Below, in pieces: positions 1-7,280 of a DNA stretch of 15,807 bases. The DNA comes from Synergistaceae bacterium. GTDB taxonomy: Bacteria; Synergistota; Synergistia; Synergistales; Aminobacteriaceae. The stretch spans positions 1 to 15,807 of the forward strand of contig JAFVEW010000034.1 of the NCBI GenBank assembly GCA_017475805.1. The letters are read 5' to 3'. The notes under the pieces were generated by a model. That model did no database searches, had not been told where the DNA came from, and was given only the letters and a program-made list of their open reading frames with translations. Both the position numbers and the translations under genes were made by a program. Every line of letters starts with the position of its first letter. Position 1 is the first letter of the stretch.

Positions 1-1
1 A

Positions 2-400
2 GGCGCGGAATTAATTTTATTTTACTCTGCGGCTTTTACCGGCGGCATGAGCGACCCGACTTATATAGCCTACGGCATAGGCGCGGGAATTTTAGTTCTT
101 GTTGCTGTATGGATAGCGTTTAGATATTTCAGCGTCAAATTACCTTTGCGGGCGTTTTTCATGTTCACGAGTATTTTATTATTTTTGATGTGCATTTCGT
201 TCATGGGTAAAGGCGTTGTCGAACTCACTGAAGCCGACGTTATCACAGGCCGCACGGTTATTCCGGCTATGAACGGCTTTTCGATTGAAATTCTGAGCAT
301 TTACGACAGAGCAGAGACTTTAATTCCGCAGATAATGCTCGTAATCGCGGCTTTATGGATAATGCTCCCGCATATGTTCAGGAAAAAGAAAGATAAATAA
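2..400 (+). CDS. FTR1-family iron permease, C-terminal part (5' end outside window)
   Basis: The reading frame is open to the left edge, so this is the last ~132 residues of a longer gene and the ATG at 47 is internal. The fragment starts with GAELILFYSAAF, which resembles the second (R)EGxE iron-binding motif of FTR1/EfeU permeases. It then has three hydrophobic segments (about 53-133, 160-225 and 300-380 in nucleotides) and the C-terminal GKGVVEL sequence common in FTR1 proteins. These are inner-membrane permeases that move ferric iron. The P19-like exported protein, DUF2318 protein and ABC genes directly downstream match the Campylobacter p19 cluster, where FTR1 and P19 work as a pair. The last residues are lysine-rich (FRKKKDK), consistent with a cytoplasmic tail. 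The N-terminal part, often a periplasmic domain in this family, cannot be seen. Confidence 0.85.
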   Translation, partial: GAELILFYSAAFTGGMSDPTYIAYGIGAGILVLVAVWIAFRYFSVKLPLRAFFMFTSILLFLMCISFMGKGVVELTEADVITGRTVIPAMNGFSIEILSIYDRAETLIPQIMLVIAALWIMLPHMFRKKKDK

Positions 401-409
401 AAAATTAGA

Positions 410-443
410 AATAAATCGCCCCGCTTGCAACAGGGCATTTATT
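410..443 (+). terminator. stem-loop between FTR1 and P19 genes
   Basis: The sequence AATAAAT(C)GCCC at 410-421 pairs with GGGCATTTATT at 433-443, with one bulged C and an 11-nt loop. There is no clear T-run on the + strand after it, but the other strand runs into a T-rich stretch. It may be a weak terminator or a processing/stability hairpin that separates FTR1 from P19 expression. Function is inferred from structure only. Confidence 0.4.
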
Positions 444-477
444 AAATAAAAAAATATTATTCGGAGGTTATTTTACT

Positions 478-1068
478 ATGAAAAAATTAGTTTTGTCAGC
501 AATGATTTTAGCTCTTGCGGCAAGCACAGCATTTGCAGTACCTGCACCCGTTTCAATGAAGCCCGGCGAGGCCGGATTTGAAGAAATCCCGATCGGCGAG
601 ACTCAGGTCGGCCCTTACAACGTAGCTGCAGTTTATTTCCAGGCTGTTGACATGTATCCTGCAGGAAAGAACCCTTCAAAAGAGGATTCAGACATGCACC
701 TTGAGGCCGATATTCACCTTAAACCCGAAGCAGCAATCGCTTACGGTTTCGGCAACGGCGAAGATATTTGGCCTGCGTACCTTACAGTTAAGTATGAAAT
801 TGCAAAAATCGACGGCAAAGTTGTAATGGACGGATCATTCATGCCCATGAACGCTGATGACGGCCCTCACTACGGCGCAAATATTAAAAAAGGACTTCCT
901 GTCGGACCCTATAAACTTCGTTTTATCATTGAGGCACCTACAGATTACTTGCTTCACACTGACGATGAGACAGGCGTTCCTGCAAAAGAAGACGCTAAAA
1001 ACTTCTTCCAGACTCACACTGTAGAATTTGATTGGAATTACACAGGCGAGCAGCTTCAGAACGACTAA
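478..1068 (+). CDS. P19/FetP (Tp34)-family periplasmic iron-binding protein
   Basis: This 196-residue exported protein belongs to the P19/FetP/Tp34 family of periplasmic metal-binding proteins that deliver iron to an FTR1 permease. Residues 1-20 form a signal peptide (MKK, hydrophobic core, cleavage after AFA). The family's metal-site pattern is visible: H74-L-E76 in MHLEADIH, M124 in FMPMNADDGPHYG, and H131 seven residues later. The HxE and M-x6-H spacing matches the copper ligands described for Campylobacter P19 (His42/Glu44 and Met88/His95, from memory). H160 in LLHTDDETG is a likely further ligand. The start is supported by a GGAGG site at 463-467. Length is normal for the family (about 160-180 mature residues). 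It sits between FTR1 and the DUF2318/ABC genes, the arrangement seen in Campylobacter. Copper is structural or catalytic in known members, with iron as the substrate. Confidence 0.93.
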   Translation: MKKLVLSAMILALAASTAFAVPAPVSMKPGEAGFEEIPIGETQVGPYNVAAVYFQAVDMYPAGKNPSKEDSDMHLEADIHLKPEAAIAYGFGNGEDIWPAYLTVKYEIAKIDGKVVMDGSFMPMNADDGPHYGANIKKGLPVGPYKLRFIIEAPTDYLLHTDDETGVPAKEDAKNFFQTHTVEFDWNYTGEQLQND

Positions 1069-1088
1069 TTTTAATTAGGAATTAGGGG

Positions 1089-1121
1089 TTAGGAGTGAGG
1101 AATGAAAATCCTTGCTCCTAA
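1089..1121 (+). repeat. hairpin repeat copy 1 (GGAGTGAGGA / TCCTTGCTCC)
   Basis: TTAGGAGTGAGGA at 1089-1101 pairs over 13 positions (two G-U wobbles) with TCCTTGCTCCTAA at 1109-1121, around a 7-nt loop. It is preceded by TTAGG-type direct repeats (1074-1095). A second copy with an almost identical 3' arm lies at 7960-8000 after the regulator gene. The shared 19-nt stretch AAAATCCTTGCTCCTAATT shows that they are related repeats and not chance hairpins. Confidence 0.7.
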
Positions 1122-2428
1122 TTATTGTTATTAAGGAGGAATGGAAAATTCTTAAATATCTTGTAGCTGTAACTGATCAATTAGCGGTTTTTGCTTTAAT
1201 TTTGGGAATGATTTTCAGCTTCTCACATTCATTTGAATCGCGTAAACTTAAAAAAGCTGCTTTTATATTTTCTATTTTAGGAATAGCCGCTGCATGTGTG
1301 CTTTTCGGCCTTAGAGTTTACGATCCTAAGGGTACTAATTTATTTTTAATTGCATTAAACAGAAAATTAGCAGTAACTATTGCTGCGCTTGCCTTATTGA
1401 CACTTATTTTTACGCTGCTTGCATGGCTTACAAAAAATAAAATTTTAAGGCTTTTTAATTTATTTTCGCTTGGAATTTTAGCTGCGGTTGTATTTTCTTA
1501 TTTATTGCCGCCTGTTTTGCAGTATACCCGCGAATTTATTTATTTTGGTGAAGCTGGCATAAGTACTAACTCTATGTTGCGTGCATTGGGCTTCACGCTT
1601 GGAATTATAATTTGTTTGTTATTGACCTTAAGCGCGTATGAAGTTCACAAATCTTTGCGCAATTATAAAGAAAAATATTTCTTTTTATCAGCTTCGATTT
1701 TGATTTTTATATTTGAATACGGCGCGGCGGCTGTAACGGCTCTACAACGCTTAAAAATTCTTAAAACTTCGCAGGCGATTTTTAATATCTCCGTTTTTGA
1801 CGTTATGATTTGGCGCGGAGCTAATCCAAACGCATTTTTATACGCGCAATTAATTTTAGCGTTGATAATGTTGGTATTTGTAATAAAAACTCATATAAAA
1901 CCGTTAGGCGAGTTCGCTAATAGAGCCTTATTACGAAAAGAGAAAGCGAGATTAAGAGACTGCCGCCGGTGGTCATGGAGTTTATGTGTTTTTGGATTAA
2001 TTGCAATTTTTATAGTTGTAGTTCTGCATTATTATGACACAAAGCCGCCCGCAGAAGTTCAGCCGGAGCCTTATGAAATCAATAACGGGATAATTTCAAT
2101 AGAGCTTACAAAAGTTTCTGACGGACATTTACATAAATTTTCATATATTACGCCTAACAAATTTGATGTTAGATTTTTAGTAGTTAAAAAGCCTGCAGGG
2201 ACGGCTTACGGCGTCGGGCTTGATGCTTGCGATATTTGCGGCATTGCAGGCTATTACGAACGCGGCGATGATGAGGTTATATGCAGACGCTGTGATGTTG
2301 TAATGAATAAAAACACTATAGGCTTCAAAGGCGGTTGTAATCCTGTTCCGTTTGAATATGAAATAAAAGACGGCAAAATTTTTATCGATGTTAAAGAATT
2401 AGAACAACACGAAACGAGGTTCAAATAA
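1112..2428 (+). CDS. DUF2318 Fe-S-type membrane protein of the P19 iron system
   Basis: This is a multi-membrane-segment protein (about eight hydrophobic stretches in residues 15-320) with a C-terminal soluble DUF2318 domain. That domain holds C373-x2-C376, C391-x2-C394 and a GGCNP motif (C409), the cysteine set of this family, suggesting a metal centre or redox role at the membrane surface. Its Campylobacter counterpart (Cj1660) follows p19. The start is uncertain. The longest frame begins with TTG at 1112, which lies inside the 3' arm of the hairpin at 1089-1121. The best Shine-Dalgarno (AAGGAGGA, 1133-1140) has no in-frame ATG, GTG or TTG behind it. The ATG at 1141 is in another frame, and the only in-frame candidate at good spacing is ATT at 1148, giving a protein that begins M-L-K-Y-L. 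A small indel near 1141 would also explain this. Confidence 0.85.
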   Translation: MLLIIVIKEEWKILKYLVAVTDQLAVFALILGMIFSFSHSFESRKLKKAAFIFSILGIAAACVLFGLRVYDPKGTNLFLIALNRKLAVTIAALALLTLIFTLLAWLTKNKILRLFNLFSLGILAAVVFSYLLPPVLQYTREFIYFGEAGISTNSMLRALGFTLGIIICLLLTLSAYEVHKSLRNYKEKYFFLSASILIFIFEYGAAAVTALQRLKILKTSQAIFNISVFDVMIWRGANPNAFLYAQLILALIMLVFVIKTHIKPLGEFANRALLRKEKARLRDCRRWSWSLCVFGLIAIFIVVVLHYYDTKPPAEVQPEPYEINNGIISIELTKVSDGHLHKFSYITPNKFDVRFLVVKKPAGTAYGVGLDACDICGIAGYYERGDDEVICRRCDVVMNKNTIGFKGGCNPVPFEYEIKDGKIFIDVKELEQHETRFK

Positions 2429-2431
2429 AAA

Positions 2432-3730
2432 TTGTTTTGGCGAATGATATTCAAAACTCTCGCCCGTCAGAAAAGCAAAATGCTGATGATAGCTTTCACC
2501 GTGATTTTAGGCGTATCGCTCTCAACTGCAATGATGAACGTAATGTTAGGTGTAGGCGACAAAGTTAATAGAGAGCTTAAAGTTTACGGAGCAAATATCA
2601 CGGTCAGGCATAAAGACGCAGCATTGATGAGCGATTTATACGGCTTGACAGAAGGGCTTGGAGTTAATGACAAATTTTTATATGAAGAAGATATTTTCAA
2701 ATTAAAAACAATATTTTGGGGCTTTAATATTTTAGATTTCGTCCCGATGTTAGACGGCCACGCTATTTTAAGCATAAAAGGGAAGCCCGGAGTTATAGGC
2801 GACGTTTCTTTAATTGGTACATGGCCAGAAAAACATGCAACGCTTTCAACAGGCGAGGAACTCTCTACAGGACTAAAATCCTTGCGGACATGGTGGGACG
2901 TTACAGGCGAATGGCTCGGCGAAGATGATAATAACTCTGTGATGATTGGACATTTGTTAGCATCAAAAAATAAAATTCACGCAGGGGACGCTATAAGACT
3001 AAGCAACAACGGCGTTGTTAAAAATTATATCGTCAAAGGAATTTTCAACGATGGCGGCAATGCTGACGAAAAAATACTAATGACTTTGCCGGCAGTTCAA
3101 GAGTTAATGAATTTACCAGGTAAAATTTCAAGCATTGAAGTATCAGCTTTGACTACTCCCGATAATGATTTAGCAAGGAAAGCAGCGCAAGATCCTAAAA
3201 GTTTATCGCCTGACGAATATGAAACTTGGTATTGTACTGCTTACGTCAGCGCGATATGTCATCAAATTCAAGAAGTCATAAGGGACGGCGTCGCTAAACC
3301 TGTGCGTCAGGTTGCTGAATCCGAAGGAACAATCTTAAATAAAACAACTTTGTTAATGATTTTAATTACAATTTTAAGTTCAATAGGCTCGGCACTTGCG
3401 ATTTCAAATTTAATTACAGCAAGCGTCATCGAATGAAGCCAAGAATTAGGATTACTAAAAGCTCTCGGCGCTTATAACTGGCAAATTGCATTATTAGTTT
3501 TGCTTGAAGTCATGATAACAGGGCTTGCAGGCGGTATTGTAGGATATTTCTTAGGCATAGGCTTTGCTCAGATAATAGGTCAGACTGTATTTGGCTCTTA
3601 CATTGAAATTGCCCGCATGGTAATTTTGATTATAGCTGTGATTTTATTCTTTGTAACGCTGCTTGGAAGCGTTCCCGCAATTCGTTATTTAATGGCTTTG
3701 AAGCCTACGGAGGTTCTACATGGTAAATAA
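2432..3730 (+). pseudogene. FtsX/MacB-type ABC permease 1, interrupted by in-frame TGA
   Basis: This is the first of two permease subunits for the ATPase at 4953-5657. A 334-codon frame (TTG start at 2432, GAGG at 2416-2419) stops at TGA 3434-3436. The same frame then continues without a further stop to 3730, giving residues that complete the family fold. Visible parts are the N-terminal FWRMIFKTLARQKSK, TM1 at about 15-35, a large extracytoplasmic MacB_PCD-like domain starting YGANITVR, TM2 at about 306-330, the coupling helix S-Q-E-L-G-L-L-K-A-L-G-A just after the stop, and two more TM segments. The stop falls where permease 2 has arginine in ERRREIALKKALGA, so one C-to-T change (CGA to TGA) would explain it. 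It may be a recent nonsense mutation, a strain-specific lesion or a sequencing error. Without read-through the product would lack TM3, TM4 and the ATPase contact. Confidence 0.8.
3434..3436 (+). other. in-frame TGA within permease 1
   Basis: This is codon 335 of the permease frame. The flanking codons read S-V-I-E before it and S-Q-E-L-G-L-L-K after it, and the frame stays open for another 97 codons. TGA ends ssb and purF normally in this window, so it is not a reassigned codon. Confidence 0.9.
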
Positions 3731-4943
3731 ACAAAGGCATGGAAGCCGAAAGACTTTTTATTTGAAAATGGTGTCAGGCTCGCTAATCCGCCGCGCATCA
3801 CGTTTAATAATTGCGGTCTTAGCTATTGCAATCGGTGCAACGATTTTATCAGGGCTTGTTACGATTTACTATGACATTCCCGAACAGTTAGGACGCGAAT
3901 TTAGGTCTTACGGTGCTAATTTAATTGTATTACCGCGAGGCGAAGCTAAAATTACCCGCGAAATTCTTAGTAAATTGGAAAATTTAATCGGCTCAGATAA
4001 AATTGTAGGCATGGCTCCTTACCGCTATCAGACAGTAAAAATTAATGAACAGCCTTATATCGTAGCGGGAACTGATTTAGCTCAAGCTCAAAAAAATAGT
4101 CCTTTTTGGTATATCGAAGGCGAATGGAGTACTTCATCGAATAAAGATTTAGTCATGGTCGGCCACGAAATCGCAGAGACTTTGAATTTGAAACTCGGCG
4201 ATACTTTCATGATTCAAGGCGTCAAATACGGCGAGCAGGCGCAGGCGTCAGGGCAAAATCTTTCAGCAGTCGAAAATCAACAACGAGATTTAGCGCGGCA
4301 AAATTTCCATAAAAATTTGAAGGTTTGCGGCATTGTATCAACAGGCGGAGCCGAAGAAGGATTTATTTTTGCTGATATAGACATGCTTGACGATTTAATC
4401 GGCGACACTTTCAGAGCTGATGTCATCGAATGCAGCGTTGTAGCAGACGCTAATGAACTTTCAAGTATTTCAACAAAAATTGAAAACGATATTTCAGAGC
4501 TTCAGCCGCGTGCTGTCCGGCGTTTAAAGCAGTCTCAAGATATAGTTTTAGGAAAATTACAGGCTTTAGTTTTGCTTGTTACTGTCGTTGTATTAATTAT
4601 CACTATGATTTCAGTTTATACAACGATGATGGCGATGGTAGCTGAACGCAGGCGCGAAATTGCTTTGAAAAAGGCACTCGGAGCAGAAAACAAATTAGTA
4701 ATGAGCGAGTTATTAGGCGAAGGCGTTTTATTAGGTGTTATCGGCGGTGCGCTTGGAGTTTTCTTAGGCTTTGAGTTCGCTTTACGAGTAAGTCTTAATG
4801 TCTTTGGACGCGGAATTAATTTCCAATGGCCTTTGATACCAATTACAATTTTTGTTTTTGTTGCAATAACCGTAGCTGCGTCAATTATTCCAGTTAGAAA
4901 GGTCATGGACATTCACCCAGCTTTAGTCCTGAAAGGAGAATAA
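3720..4943 (+). CDS. FtsX/MacB-type ABC transporter permease 2
   Basis: This is the 407-residue second permease of the iron-uptake ABC unit. TM1 lies at about residues 24-46 (LIIAVLAIAIGATILSGL), followed by an extracytoplasmic MacB_PCD-like domain beginning YGANLIVLPRGEA and running to about 275. Three C-terminal TM segments carry the FtsX domain. The coupling-helix motif ERRREIALKKALGA (about 308-321) is intact, in contrast to permease 1. It ends with HPALVLKGE, typical of the family. The start ATG overlaps the last 11 nt of the permease 1 frame (LHGK), a sign of translational coupling and that permease 1 was recently full-length. The ATPase follows after 9 nt. In the Campylobacter p19 cluster the matching genes are Cj1661 and Cj1662. 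What the ABC unit moves, or whether it acts as a mechanical energiser, is not settled. Confidence 0.92.
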   Translation: MVNKQRHGSRKTFYLKMVSGSLIRRASRLIIAVLAIAIGATILSGLVTIYYDIPEQLGREFRSYGANLIVLPRGEAKITREILSKLENLIGSDKIVGMAPYRYQTVKINEQPYIVAGTDLAQAQKNSPFWYIEGEWSTSSNKDLVMVGHEIAETLNLKLGDTFMIQGVKYGEQAQASGQNLSAVENQQRDLARQNFHKNLKVCGIVSTGGAEEGFIFADIDMLDDLIGDTFRADVIECSVVADANELSSISTKIENDISELQPRAVRRLKQSQDIVLGKLQALVLLVTVVVLIITMISVYTTMMAMVAERRREIALKKALGAENKLVMSELLGEGVLLGVIGGALGVFLGFEFALRVSLNVFGRGINFQWPLIPITIFVFVAITVAASIIPVRKVMDIHPALVLKGE

Positions 4944-4952
4944 AAATATAAA

Positions 4953-5657
4953 ATGGCAAACAAAATTCTTGAGCTTAAAAATATATCAAAAATTTACGGC
5001 TCATTAAAAGCTCTTGCAGACATAAATTTAAGCGTCAACGCCGGCGATTGGCTCTCAATTATGGGGCCGTCGGGCTCAGGCAAAACTACAATGATTAATA
5101 TAATAGGCTGTATGGATACGCCTTCGATAGGCAATGTGATTTTAGACGGCGTCGACATCAGCAAAGAAAATGCCGCGAGTTTAACAAGAATTAGGCGCGA
5201 CAAAATTGGCTTAATCTTTCAGCAGTTTCATTTAATCAGCTATCTCACTGCAGTCGAGAACGTAATGGTAGCGCAATATTATCACAGTATGCCTGACGAA
5301 GAAGAAGCTATGGAAGCTCTCGAAAAAGTCGGATTAAAAGACCGCGCTCATCATTTATCAGCGCAATTATCAGGCGGTGAGCAGCAGCGAGTTTGTATAG
5401 CCCGCGCTTTGATTAACTCTCCGCAAATTTTACTTGGCGACGAACCTACAGGAAATTTGGACGAAGAAAACGAAGGCATCGTCGTTGATATTTTCAGGCG
5501 TCTGCATGATGAGGGAGTTACAATTATTATTGTTACTCACGACCCCGAAGTCGGCGACGTAGCTCAACGAAAAATTATCTTAGAGCATGGAAAAGTCATC
5601 GATGATATTGATCAGTCAGCAACTTTCGGGCAGGCGTTAAAATTAAAAGGTAAATAA
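4953..5657 (+). CDS. ABC transporter ATP-binding protein (LolD/MacB type)
   Basis: This is a complete 234-residue ATPase. Visible motifs are Walker A GPSGSGKTT at 38-46, Q-loop Q90 in FQQFHL, signature LSGGEQQ at 139-145, Walker B ending in D163-E164 (LLGDEP), D-loop GNLDEEN, and switch histidine H196 in VTHDP. The short length and the LSGGEQQRVCIARAL form place it with the LolD/MacB/FtsE group that pairs with FtsX-type permeases, so it should energise the two permeases upstream. It corresponds to Cj1663 of the Campylobacter p19 locus. All catalytic positions are present, so the ATPase looks functional even though permease 1 is interrupted. The PIN-domain gene starts 2 nt after its stop. Confidence 0.95.
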   Translation: MANKILELKNISKIYGSLKALADINLSVNAGDWLSIMGPSGSGKTTMINIIGCMDTPSIGNVILDGVDISKENAASLTRIRRDKIGLIFQQFHLISYLTAVENVMVAQYYHSMPDEEEAMEALEKVGLKDRAHHLSAQLSGGEQQRVCIARALINSPQILLGDEPTGNLDEENEGIVVDIFRRLHDEGVTIIIVTHDPEVGDVAQRKIILEHGKVIDDIDQSATFGQALKLKGK

Positions 5658-5659
5658 GT

Positions 5660-6157
5660 ATGCTAAAAAATTTCCGTTTAAGATTGTATCTCGAAACTAC
5701 AGTCTTTAATTATTTTTTTGATGAGCGAAAAGGCCATGAAGATGTTGTGAAGCTCTTTGAAGCGATTAAAGCAGGAAAATTCAAAGGCTATACTTCGCAG
5801 TATGTTATTGATGAATTAAAAAGAGCTAACGAACCTAAAAAAACTAATATGCTCTCTTTGATTGAAGACTATGGAATAATTATTCTTGAGCCAAGCTCCG
5901 AAGCTGAAGACCTTGCAAGAGAATATATAAACTATGGCATCATACCTAACTCTCATTTTTATGACAGCGTACACGTAGCTACGGCGGCCGTAAATGACAT
6001 CGAATTTATAGTGTCGTATAATTTTCATCACATTAATAGAAATAAAACCAAATTAAATATGTCATTGATAAACATGGCGCGTGGATATGACTTGGTTAAT
6101 ATTTGCACAGCGGAGGAGGTGTTAAAATATGCCGCAAACGTTAGTAGAAGCGATTAA
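5660..6157 (+). CDS. PIN-domain protein, VapC-like putative toxin RNase
   Basis: This 165-residue protein has the pattern of single-domain PIN ribonucleases. The N-terminal strand YLETTVFNYFFDE contains acidic E12 (usually D). E52 is in DELKR, D102 is in FYDSVHVATAA, and SYNFHHIN (119-126) matches the usual C-terminal S/W-N-F-x-H-I segment. Such proteins act as metal-dependent RNases, mostly in type II toxin-antitoxin pairs. It starts 2 nt after the ABC ATPase stop with only a weak AAAAGG site and overlaps the next small gene by 29 nt, so it is co-transcribed with the iron genes. The order toxin then partner is the reverse of vapBC but is common in this PIN subgroup. No role in iron handling is known. 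It may be a toxin-antitoxin insertion into the operon. Confidence 0.8.
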   Translation: MLKNFRLRLYLETTVFNYFFDERKGHEDVVKLFEAIKAGKFKGYTSQYVIDELKRANEPKKTNMLSLIEDYGIIILEPSSEAEDLAREYINYGIIPNSHFYDSVHVATAAVNDIEFIVSYNFHHINRNKTKLNMSLINMARGYDLVNICTAEEVLKYAANVSRSD

Positions 6158-6404
6158 ACCGTCGTCATCTTTGGAATATATTGACGATGATGGAAACCTC
6201 TGTGAACTTGATCCGATTGAAGCTGAAGTTGATGCGATACGTCAGCAAATTTGGGAAGAAACAAAAAATATGACTTCCGATGAGCGTATTACTAATTTAA
6301 TTCGCCGTACTGCTCCTATTATCAAGCAATACAATATGAAAGTCAGCACTCTTAAGCCCGTTGAACCCCGCAAACGTCAGCGTGATATATGGGACGATGA
6401 TTAA
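6129..6404 (+). CDS. small acidic partner of the PIN protein, putative antitoxin
   Basis: This 91-residue protein overlaps the PIN gene by 29 nt and has the strongest ribosome binding site of the operon (GGAGGAGG at 6112-6119, 9 nt before ATG), which would favour its excess over the PIN protein. The N-terminal half is acidic (YIDDDGNLCELDPIEAE). A predicted helical middle (DERITNLIRRTAPIIKQY) and a charged tail ending DIWDDD follow. No DNA-binding fold is clear to me. The gene arrangement and size suggest the cognate antitoxin. I do not recognise a named family. The next gene starts directly at its stop codon with no gap. Confidence 0.65.
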   Translation: MPQTLVEAIKPSSSLEYIDDDGNLCELDPIEAEVDAIRQQIWEETKNMTSDERITNLIRRTAPIIKQYNMKVSTLKPVEPRKRQRDIWDDD

Positions 6405-7271
6405 ATGAAAAAATTTTGTTTACTCTTGGCCGCAATAATTTTTATGTGTTTTATTGCAGCAGGGACTGTTTTTATATTAAATCTTTCTTATGATATTCAA
6501 AACGCTTCTGATAAGTTAGGCGCGGATATAATGATTGTTCCGGCTGGCTATGATCCTCGTATTGATAGTATTTTATTGTCGGGAAAGCCAAGCGCATCTT
6601 ATTTGCCGGAAAATTCGCTTGAAATTATAAAGAATTTAGCGCGTGAAAAAATTTTAGGAATTGAAAAAATTTCGCCGCAGATTTTTATGGCGACCCTCCG
6701 GGCTTCGTGCTGTGCTTATCCTGTTCAGATTATGGGAATTGATTACGATTCAGATTTTATTATCAAGTCTTGGCTCGATAAAAACTTTGAACGCGGACTC
6801 AATGACGACGAAATAATTTTAGGTTTTCATAGCAAAGGCAATGTCGGCGACGAAATCATATTTTTCGACAAGCCTTTGAAAATCGTAGGAAAGCTCGAAC
6901 GCACTGGAATGGGAATTGACTCTTCTGTCTTTACAAATCGATACACTATTATTGATCTTTCTAAGGCCGCTGATAAAATAAAGACGCAAAAATTAGCCGA
7001 GAATAATAATTTAATTTCTGTCATAATGTTAAAGCTCAAGGCGGGCGAGGACAGCCAAGCAACTGCGAAAGCGTTAAACCGCGAATTAAATTCTCAAGGA
7101 ATGTACGCGCTATTTAGCAAAAAATTCGTGAGTAATATAAGCTCAACCCTCGTTATTACGGCGCATATAGTAAAATACTTTTCTGTAGTTTTATGGCTAA
7201 CGGCCGCGATTATTATTACAGCGTTGTTATTTTCATTGAGAGCAGGCAAAAAAAAAGAAATTTTGAGGTGA
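6405..7271 (+). CDS. FtsX-type permease 3, only the N-terminal half
   Basis: This 288-residue protein has the first half of an FtsX-family permease. TM1 is at about 4-26, followed by an extracytoplasmic MacB_PCD-like domain starting LGADIMIVPAGYDPRI. TM2 is at about 255-277, and the protein then ends in AGKKKEILR. That tail corresponds to the start of the ERRREI coupling helix; the usual K-A-L-G-A and the last two TM segments are missing. No continuation exists in the + frames because the regulator begins 9 nt later. A nine-A run (7249-7257) lies just before the end. The CC pair in RASCCAYPVQIMGIDYDSDF resembles a separate FtsX-type subgroup from the two upstream permeases, so this is probably not a simple duplication of them. 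It has no Shine-Dalgarno site and starts at the stop of the preceding gene, so it is translationally coupled. Confidence 0.75.
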   Translation: MKKFCLLLAAIIFMCFIAAGTVFILNLSYDIQNASDKLGADIMIVPAGYDPRIDSILLSGKPSASYLPENSLEIIKNLAREKILGIEKISPQIFMATLRASCCAYPVQIMGIDYDSDFIIKSWLDKNFERGLNDDEIILGFHSKGNVGDEIIFFDKPLKIVGKLERTGMGIDSSVFTNRYTIIDLSKAADKIKTQKLAENNNLISVIMLKLKAGEDSQATAKALNRELNSQGMYALFSKKFVSNISSTLVITAHIVKYFSVVLWLTAAIIITALLFSLRAGKKKEILR

Positions 7272-7280
7272 AAAAATTTT

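Noticed and set aside
1074..1101. TTAGG direct repeats as a DtxR operator
   Set aside because: They look like DtxR half-sites but lack the inverted partner in the expected spacing and belong to the hairpin repeat; the operon operator should be before FTR1.
3434..3436. TGA read as tryptophan (alternative genetic code)
   Set aside because: ssb ends with TGA right after its conserved acidic tip and purF and the DtxR-adjacent permease also end with TGA; TGG is used for Trp throughout.
3434..3480. Selenocysteine at the permease TGA
   Set aside because: The sequence after TGA gives only a weak, mismatched stem with an 18-nt loop, and permease 2 has arginine, not cysteine, at this position.
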